From: Torymus aiolomorphi
Taxonomy: Eukaryota > Arthropoda > Insecta > Hymenoptera > Torymidae
Length of the DNA: 64,000 nucleotides
Assembly: GCA_036365515.1 (NCBI GenBank)
Contig: CM070876.1
Coordinates: 107,659,310 to 107,723,309, forward strand
Direction of reading: 5' to 3'
Position 1 is the first letter of the stretch. Each line of letters begins with the position of its first letter. The translations under genes were made by a program, and so were the position numbers. The notes beneath the pieces were generated by a model. That model saw only the letters and a list, made by a program, of their open reading frames with translations, was not told the DNA's origin and made no database searches. This document shows positions 56,801-64,000 of this stretch, one piece after another.

Positions 56801-57370
56801 CCAAACTTTGCGTCCGATTCCTTATCTCGGTCGGTGTATCATCCTGATTTCCTTCTCCCGCTTGAGGCGTTGCGTCTTTCCTTCGATCCGCCATTATAGA
56901 TTCCCTCAGTATTGATTCGGTACGCTCTTGTTCACTTCGGGGTAGCCGATATTCATTTGTTTTGATTTTTTCCAAGCGTACGTTGGTAAGGATGCAGGCG
57001 GGCCTGATGTAATCATGGTAGTCGAAGAAATAAATGTCGGCATTGGCTTCGGTCTGTGTGAGCCAGCGTATTCTTGTTTGCAGTTCTGCCATCGTAATTG
57101 GCCGCGTTGCCTGGCATATGAAAAATCCGTTATCCTTGTGCCTCACCGCGAGGAATTCGTTTTTCTGGTATCGGATTACCCGACTCGTCTCTAGTGGGAG
57201 AGGTGGCCGTGCGAGGGGGTCGCCTGCGTTGACTGTTTTTGCCGCTGCGTCTTTTACCTGCTCCGTTTCCGGTTGCGTTGCTATGTCATCTAAGTTTGAT
57301 TCGCTCTCTCCGGCTGTATCGATCGGGGTTTCTCCAAAGCGGGACCTCTGCCTGAGTGCTGGGTGGTGAA
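53832..57370 (-). pseudogene. Gypsy-2 Pol C-terminal half: OTU-like protease plus integrase
   Basis: One frame from about 57370 to 53832, interrupted by TAG at 56652-56654, and joined to the RT half by a shift near 57350. In the 919-residue piece from 56591, residues ~205-326 form an OTU-like cysteine-protease domain: GNCLFDSL with candidate nucleophile C224, a GLKITAVELRNELL helix, a GDADCVFIFSRTY strand region, and GLHFTPY with H320. The acidic residue usually preceding GNC is Val here. OTU enzymes cleave ubiquitin chains or act in polyprotein processing. The integrase follows: HHCC finger, D (SIDFVG), D (ISDQGPHF) and E (GGIERMH), then a GPCGILDVNY-type C-terminal domain. Confidence 0.8.
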
Positions 57371-57607
57371 AGGGGCCCCTGGTACAGGCAGCACGATATT
57401 TTCCAGAGATGTGCTGACGCCTTTGATTTCAGTTCTCATGTTCGCGCTCTTATGCATGTAGGCCAAATTTTTATTAATTTCCGCTTGACTTAGAATTGGC
57501 TCCTCGCTGGGCATTCTATCTTCGCTAATTCTTTCGCATAAGGGATATTTGACGCCCGTCTTCTTGTCCGCTTTCTTTTTATATATCCGTTTCTGCTTCC
57601 TTCCTCT

Positions 57608-59386
57608 TTACACGTACTGACTTTCCGTGTCTGACTCGTCCGGATTATCTGAATCTATAGATGAATCTAGGTTTGGTAATTTTTTGTCTCGTGGGTTGCC
57701 TGAGTTTTCCGAGCCCGAGGTAAGTCTTTCGTCGATGCCCTGGCGCGGTACATTAGTTTGAAGTCTGTTTCTCTTTGTCGACCGGGTGACATACCTTACC
57801 TTGGAAGGGTCGTGTTCGTTGTAGTTATCCTCCTCTTCCTGCTTCGCCGCCAATTCATATAGGCTAACTCTGGGGCGCTCCGGGTTGTCTTCTCCTTCGT
57901 GAATTATGGGGTTTCGCGATAGGGCGTCCGCGTTGCAATTTCGAGGGCCTGGGCGGTATTCTATTTCGAATTCATAGCCACATAGGTCGGCCTTCAGTCT
58001 ATTAAAACGCAAATCCGGTTTTTTAGTATTATGGAAGTGTTTTAACGGCTCGTGATCCGTTATTACCTTGAATTTTCTTCCATATAAGAATGGACGAAAT
58101 TGGTCTTTGGCGAAGACTATTGCAAGTAACTCACGATCGTACGTAGAGTATCGCAGCTCGGGTCCTCTAAGGCATCGGGTGGTGTATATGCATGCGTGAT
58201 CCACTTTTATTTTCTCATCCATTTGGCTTAATATTGCGCCGAGTGCGAAGTCACTGGCGTCTGTGGTGACAATAAATTCCTTGTTGAAATCAGGTGCTGC
58301 AAGGACCGGCTTGCTGCACAGGCACTCCTTTAATTGCTCGAAATATTTCTGTTCTGCTTCGCCCCATACGAAAGGTCGAGGATTTTTCCCGTCTTTTCCT
58401 CCTGTCAGTTGTGATAGAGGATAAGCGATCTCGGCAAAATTTTTGATAAACCTTCTATAGTAGCTGGCGAGTCCGTAGAATTGTTTCACCTTTCTCTTAT
58501 TGGTTGGTGTCGGGAAGTCTCGCACTGCCTCTATTTTCTTGGGGTCTGGCCGTATCTGCCCATTCCCCGCGATGTGACCCAAAAAGCTCGCCTCTCTTTG
58601 CAGAAATTGGCATTTACTAGGCTCGATGGTTAGATTGGCTTCGTCTAGCCGTTTCATCAATCGTCTGAACTTTTTGCCATGCTCCTCGTGATCGGATGCA
58701 AAAATTATAATATCGTCTAAATATACATATAACTCGACTTCTTGTAGCCCGTTTAGGACTAGGTCCATTAATGATTGGAACGTGGCCGAGGCATTGCGCA
58801 ACCCCATGCCCATTCGTGTGTATTCGTAATGGCCGTAGGGACCGGCGAAGGCTGTTTTGTGTGCATCCTCGGGGTCCATGGGTATTTGATAAAACCCAGT
58901 CTTTAGATCGATGGCCGTAATGTACTTGGCGGTTGCTACTGCATCGATCATGTCTGTTGTTAAAGGGAGCAGATAACTATTACCCACCGTGACTTCGTTT
59001 AATTGGCGGAAGTCCGTTACCATGCGCCACCTCTTCTCGCCATTTTTTCCGCTCTTCTTCGGTACTACCCACATCATGGACGAGTACGGGCTGTCCGACG
59101 GCCTTATGATTCCCTCGTCTAGATATTTATTTATTTGGCGCTGCATCTCTTCCTTTATTGCGGGTGGGTGGCGATACCTCTTAACACGGATTGGAGTGTC
59201 TGTGGTGGTTATCAATTTGTGCGTAACTAGATGCGTCGCTCTTAATTTTTCCCCTGGGAGCCCGAACAAATTTGGCCTCTCACCTATCAAGCCCTTGATG
59301 TGCTCTATTTCCTCTTCATTCAGTCCCTTGAGCGTATCGGGGTCTAATTCCCGAAGTAAATACTTCCTTGATCCCTGGCTCGCCAC
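57608..59386 (-). pseudogene. Gypsy-2 reverse transcriptase-RNase H
   Basis: A 592-residue frame. RT motifs VTDFRQLN, IDLKTGFYQI, GLRNASATFQ and YLDD (in YVYLDDIII) are intact. RNase H follows with VTTDASDFALGAILSQ, YDRELLAI, ITDHEPL and NADALSRNP. The frame ends at TAA 57608-57610, but the same frame stays open beyond it to ~57290, so the stop looks like an inactivating mutation before the OTU/integrase half. Only about 60 residues precede the RT, so no aspartic protease is present. Confidence 0.88.
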
Positions 59387-61051
59387 GCCGTGCGCTAGTC
59401 TTTTGCTCGATGCGTATTGCCTCCGTAATTGCTCCGGTCAAATTTCTTGGGAACCTTGCCCTAACCTGATGCTGTAAGTCCCCGCGTAGGCCAAATAGAA
59501 ATTGTTCCAATGCTTCTGCTTCTCCACTTTCCCGGTATGTTAACTTCTGGCTCCCGCCTAGCGTACTATCCGTATCATATAAGTTTCTTAACTTGTTCAG
59601 TAGCGCCTCCATCCTTTCTCCAAAGTCTCCCGCACTTTCCTCTGGCCCTTGGCTTATGACCTTTATTTTGGCCAGAACGTGATCTGCCCCGCCGCGATAC
59701 TTATACCGGTCGGCTATGAATTCGAGCGTCCGCTCGACGGAGGTGTGTTGACTGGCATCATTGAGGAAATTCTCTAGCGCGTTATCCTTCAGCTTTACGC
59801 TGAAGGCGTTGAGTATCGCTTGGTCGGCGGATTCTCCATAGTTCTTAAGTACCTCTCTTACCGCGTTACAGAAATATGCGGCGCTGGTTGGATTGCCGTC
59901 GTATTGAGGTAACTGGCTCACTGCGTATCGTATGCCGGTCTCCATTCCCGGATCTCTGAGTCTAGCTGGGCGTGCCTGCTCCTGTGCTCGATAGGGCGCC
60001 CTCGCTGGTAGGTGATCCTGCGGGCTGCCATATGGATTTCTATAGCGCTACGTATATGCTTCCTCTCTCTGCGGCGGATTCTCGAAATCCTCGCGCGCTC
60101 GGTATTCGTGTTCCGGTCCGAGGTGTTCCAGAACCCTTGCCCACGCTGGGAGTCCTTGCTCTGGGGAGTGCGATAAGTCCACGTGGCTGGTAGGCAACCG
60201 TGCGGACTGCCATACGGTTTCACGTAGAGTTCTGCGCCCGCCTCATTCCTTCTCTGTTGATTTCTAAGGTCTTCGCGTGTACTGTACTCGGGCTCCCGTC
60301 TGAAGTATTCGTAACTCTGGCTGTGTGGGTTTTCTCGCTTTGGTTCAAGGTATGCCGGGTTTTGAGGGTGGGAACGAGTAATTGATGGCCCTTCCTCTTT
60401 CCTCGGCGAATTGTATCGCCGATCCCTTGGGGACTCGTATCAGGGCTCATATTGGTCGTTCCAATCCGGAATTCTCGATGTATATTTTTGATCCTCCAGG
60501 GGCCCTTTGTACTCCTGGCGGTATTCAAATGGCGGCGATCCCGGCTCCGTTTTAGGTCTCGTCCCTAATGCGGTGGTGAGTCCCGAGCTTTGATCATCTA
60601 CCTTCGTGGCGGGGTCCTCGCCCGCGTGCTCGGCGTTATCCCGACCGAGGGCGTTCAATGATGTCGCCGACGAGTTCTTTACCTCGTCTTCCTTCTCCTG
60701 GTATATCTGATATACTCGGCGGTCCACTTGCTCGGCGATCTCCTTCTCGTCTTCGCTGAGGCCATTAAATCCTCCAGCGCGGAGGTCTTCGAACCTCTTC
60801 AGTGCCGATTCCAGTACATCCTTATACGGATGTTGGATCGCCAGTTCTGCCGCGGTCAGGGCGGTCTGCAGATTGATCGTTGCTTTATCCTCCTTCCTGA
60901 TACCTGCTGGACTCCATGCTCCCCGTTTTCTTATGAACTCGAGCGACTCGCTGCGGACGAGTGCCGTCGCTTCGTCTTGCTGCGGCCATGCGTAAACTGG
61001 GCCCTTATCGTCCCCTGTGATGCTCTTACTTTTCTTTTTCCCGAAAAACAT
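59316..61051 (-). pseudogene. Gypsy-2 Gag, frameshifted, no zinc knuckle
   Basis: Begins MFFGKKKSK at 61051. Its first 203 residues are charged. An in-frame TGA at 60440-60442 is followed by the same frame through a Tyr/Arg/Pro-rich low-complexity region with repeated Y-R-x-P-Y-G-S-P phrases. A shift around 60150 leads to the capsid-like block 59945-59316 (YDGNPTSAAYFCNAVREVL ... RIEQKTSARR). This overlaps the start of the RT frame. No CCHC motif and no protease lie between capsid and RT, so an internal deletion is likely. Confidence 0.75.
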
Positions 61052-61117
61052 TTTGCTATTGAAGATTCTTGTTACGTCTATATAGTTTGCTTATTCGGTA
61101 TTTGGGTGGCGCGAGGG

Positions 61118-61390
61118 TTATTTATTTTCGCGAATCGAAGCCTCGGCAAACGCTATTAAGTTATCGAATTTTCGGCTAATTTCGGCGAGGGATCTTATAT
61201 CCGTATTTTCTCCCCTGGCCTCTGCCGTGCGTGGTGCTCTCGCGGACTGTATTAGTTCTTCCTGAGCCGTGATTTGCTTATCGATTTTTTCCAAGCGCCA
61301 CCGTAGGGCTCTCCTCTCCCTAATTAGTTTACGCAGTTGTAATTTTTCGCTACTCAGCTTGCTTCGCTCGCTTTCCCCGCGCTTTAGCAT
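61118..61390 (-). CDS. Small coiled-coil frame upstream of gypsy-2 gag
   Basis: 90 codons, ATG start, Arg/Lys/Glu-rich heptad pattern (LRKLIRERRALRWRLEKIDK, QEELI). It ends ~65 bp before gag. It could be a leader-encoded protein of the element or the original N-terminal part of Gag. No family recognised. Confidence 0.4.
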   Translation of the reverse strand: MLKRGESERSKLSSEKLQLRKLIRERRALRWRLEKIDKQITAQEELIQSARAPRTAEARGENTDIRSLAEISRKFDNLIAFAEASIRENK

Positions 61391-61435
61391 ATAGATTGCT
61401 TCTAGGTTTTTATTTACTTCTCCGAAAAGCTTTTA

Positions 61436-61795
61436 AGGAAATTAACCGTCGATGGCAACTGGTCTGAGGAGAAGGAAAATCGACCGTCGGTAGCAACTGA
61501 TCTAATGGAAAAAGAGTAATCGACCGCCGATGACAACTGGTCTAAGGGAAAGGGAAGTCGACCGTCGGTGGCAACTGGTCTAATGGAAAAAGAGTAATCG
61601 ACCGTCGATGACAACAGGTCTAAGGAAAAGGGAAGTCGACCGTCGGTAGCAACTGGTCTAAAGGAAAGAGAGTAATCGACCGTCGATGACAACTGGTCCA
61701 AGGAAGAGGTAAGTCGACTGCGGGTGGCAACTGGTCTAAAGGAAAGAGTAATCGACCGTCAATGACAACTGATCTGAGGTTTTCTGATCTGAGGG
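61436..61795. repeat. Minisatellite with ~78-bp dimeric units
   Basis: Alternating ~39-bp half-units ATCGACCGTCGATGACAACT-GGTCTAAGG and GTCGACCGTCGGTGGCAACT-GGTCTAATGG repeat about four to five times ahead of gypsy-2 gag, in the leader position. Frames across it are artefacts. Confidence 0.85.
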
Positions 61796-62137
61796 AAGTG
61801 GAAGAGGAGTTATTTAACAGTAAATGGAGAAGCAATCATTTGTTACACTTAACTACTGCTATTTTTCACGCACTATGCAATTTATTTATGCAAGAAGATA
61901 ATCGATATTTGTTTCAGTATGCGAAAAATATAACTATTTTATGATATACCGCTATTGTATATATTTCGAAAAAAATTTTTCACGACAGTTAATCCAAAAA
62001 ATTAGCACATATGTATTGCTTCCTCATAGAGGAAGCTTTGTGATAGTAAAAAAAAAAGTTTATGAGATAATGTGGTAGAAATGTTATTTAGCAAATTTGG
62101 AATCGAAATACACTGTTTTTAGAAAATGTCCGTATGG

Positions 62138-62180
<43 letters not shown>

Positions 62181-63130
62181 TGTGTGTGTGTGTATGTATG
62201 TCCATATACGCTGATATCTCATGATCTACTCGACCGATTTTAACGGGAGAGTGATCAGTTCTTTAAATTTTGCGGTCAATATTCTATTTTTTTTAAATTT
62301 AATTTTTTATTTTATAGCCATTTTTTAATTTTCAAAAATTTTTTAAATTATTTTTTTCGATTGTTTTAATATTTAGAACAAATATTGTTTATATATCATG
62401 AATTCTCTGTATGTAGGATAAAATTATCTACAATTTAAAAAAAAAAAAGCAGTCGGTAGCTATATTTCGTCATAAGTTATAGATGAAAACGTAATTTTTT
62501 GTAAATAGGTTATATTTCGAAATTAAAAAAAGATATTAACATGAATATTTTTTTCGTTATAAAGGATATTAAGTACTATAACTTACTAAATTTTTAGGTT
62601 TTTTCATTCATTATTTTTTGAGAAGAAAAATAATTTATAAAAAAAAGTGATTTTTTTTGTCGTTCAATAACTATAGTAAAATTGGCTTAATCACTTTGAA
62701 ATTCTTTATAGGGGTAGATTTTGTATACCAATCGAGTGAGTTCTTTGGGCAAAAGGATTGATTCATAAATTTCGAAGATATTTGAGGTTAAAATTTTTTT
62801 CAATTTTTTTTTAAATCGTAATTTCTCGAGAACGGCTCTATGTATCTAAATGGGGTGGGTGGTATTGGAAAGAGAATTAAATTACCTATATTGTCTAAAA
62901 AAATTAATTCTCTAGCTATCACGGTTCTTTTGTTATTAACAAAAACGTAAAAATTGAAAAATGAAAAAAAATGAGTTTTATATGTTCAACTATTACAAGA
63001 GTAAAATTGTCTTATTCGCTTCAAAATTCATTGTAGAGGTATATTATTGATAGTTCTTGGATGAGTTCTTTTGACAAAGTGATTGGTTCATAAATTCCAG
63101 AGATATTTGAGGTTAAAATTTTTCTAGACA
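61796..63130. repeat. AT-rich dispersed repeats with (TG)n tract
   Basis: A (TG)n tract at ~62139-62200, followed by text like CTCGACCGATTTTAACGG. Two blocks, 62690-62860 and 63010-63125, share GAGTTCTTT-G-CAAA...GATATTTGAGGTTAAAATTT with each other and with 47780-47945. Long A and T runs otherwise. No gene. Confidence 0.55.
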
Positions 63131-63612
63131 TTTAGCTCTAAATATCAGTTGCAAATTTGTAGGCAATTGTGATATATATTTTATGTATGTGAAATTTTGT
63201 GGAAATGTATAATCTATAAAAATTTGAATAAATTATGTTGGAGTTTTGTTATTTCTGTCTTTCTAAAGTATTAAATTTTAAATATTGGAATTAAAAATTA
63301 ATTAAAGGAATCAGTAAATTAAGTTTGAGGAAGCTACATGCCAATGAATTGGCAGCGGTTTTTTATTATGCGCAGCCTTTTTTTCTTTTAGTAAAATTTC
63401 CACGGGGACAAAATATAAAATTTTCCGATCATGTAAAATTCAATTACTGGATACTGAACACGATGATGGAGAAGATGGCTGGCCTCATCCTGGCTTCCTT
63501 CCTTCCTGTCCTTCCTGTCTTGGAGTGGTTGGAGATGTTCAAAAAAGACACGCTGTTCGCGATTTACAAGTACTACTTATTTCGTAACGAAAACCCCACA
63601 CCTAGCACCAAC
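63131..63612. other. No supported gene
   Basis: An open plus-strand frame of 100 codons (63325-63627) runs into the LTR and has no recognisable domain, so I treat it as chance. Confidence 0.4.
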
Positions 63613-64000
63613 AATTATTACGTGTGAAGGGTATTTGTTGGTTTCCGGCCTCTCTGAGTTACGCACCCGGAGAGGTTGGTTTTACATGAAATAAGTAGTC
63701 GGAAGGCAAGAAGTATAAGTAAACTGGTATTTATTCAATACTCAAATGCGCGCGAGAGAGATGTCCTAATCGTGTGTAAGTATATATGTGCGCGGCGCGG
63801 ATGATTCGTCGTGTTCGTGGCTTCATAGCTTCCTCATGAATCGATGGCTGAAGACTCCGTTATCGTCCTATCTCGTTCTGGAGTCGTCGTATCGTCTAGA
63901 CCTCTGTCATAGGTTCTCTGTGGGTAGAATCGAGAGCGCGACGCCGGAAGCGTCGCATTTTATACTCGCGGTGCAGTGTCTCCTACTTTTCTAATTAATC
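63613..64000 (-). repeat. LTR of the env-bearing retroelement family, cut by window end
   Basis: Begins TTACGTGTGAAGGGTAT and follows 29769-30150 closely with scattered substitutions, in the same orientation as the left-arm LTR. It confirms the outer LTR boundary. The rest lies outside the window. Confidence 0.85.

Noticed and set aside
63325..63627. 100-codon frame before the last LTR
   Set aside because: Runs into the LTR, low complexity, no recognisable feature.

Overview
The window reads as repeat-rich, AT-rich nuclear DNA of an insect. Evidence: two mariner families, a Penelope-like element with a GIY-YIG domain, Ty3/gypsy elements including one with an errantivirus/baculovirus-F-like envelope relic, and nuclear copies of AT-rich mitochondrial DNA that only read sensibly with the invertebrate mitochondrial code (TGA as Trp). 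An ant, wasp or bee would fit, but nothing here proves the order. I see no intact conventional host gene. Almost every recognisable coding stretch belongs to a mobile element or is a relic.

Layout. 1-5.9 kb: tandem and inverted repeats rich in AGGTCA/TGACCT words, a foldback hairpin, an (AC)n tract, a ~61-bp minisatellite and a DD41D mariner transposase (3715-4800, minus). 5.9-9.0 kb: a short non-autonomous element and a Harbinger/ISL2EU-type transposase with a C-terminal SWIM finger, broken by one stop. 9.8-15.7 kb: a composite Penelope-like insertion (one nearly full copy and two truncated ones, two head-to-tail and one inverted) bracketed by a 14-bp target duplication. 16.5-17.8 kb: a DD34D mariner inside a palindromic site. 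17.9-28.9 kb: a nearly complete gypsy retrotransposon on the minus strand with two ~930-bp LTRs, a GACC target duplication and an unusual 3' module: a second Gag-like domain, Cys-rich reading frames and a buried LTR-edge relic. 29.3-42.4 kb: a truncated DNA element, then a giant inverted repeat (about 5 kb per arm, 2.4-kb spacer) whose arms each carry an LTR and a decayed env relic. Mitochondrial cytb and nad4 fragments lie in the spacer and at the outer edge. 42.4-43.5 kb: a nad4 NUMT split by a 335-bp foldback with a good hammerhead-ribozyme match. 44.2-52.5 kb: a decayed, apparently spliced gene encoding a JmjC domain followed by C2H2 fingers, interrupted by repeats and a foldback. 53.8-61.4 kb: a second gypsy element (minus strand), decayed, with an OTU-like cysteine-protease domain between RNase H and integrase and no visible aspartic protease or zinc knuckle. 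61.4-64 kb: a minisatellite, AT-rich dispersed repeats, and the start of another LTR of the palindrome family.

How the parts work together. Most elements carried their own machinery but nearly all are now broken by one or a few stops or frameshifts, which implies fairly recent activity. Nesting gives a relative order. The Penelope, mariner and gypsy-1 insertions have clean target duplications and are young. The NUMT predates the foldback in it, and the JmjC gene predates the foldback in its last exon. The most unusual items are the OTU domain in gypsy-2, the extra Gag/Cys-rich module of gypsy-1, the JmjC-zinc-finger relic, the hammerhead foldback, and the NUMT-edged giant palindrome.
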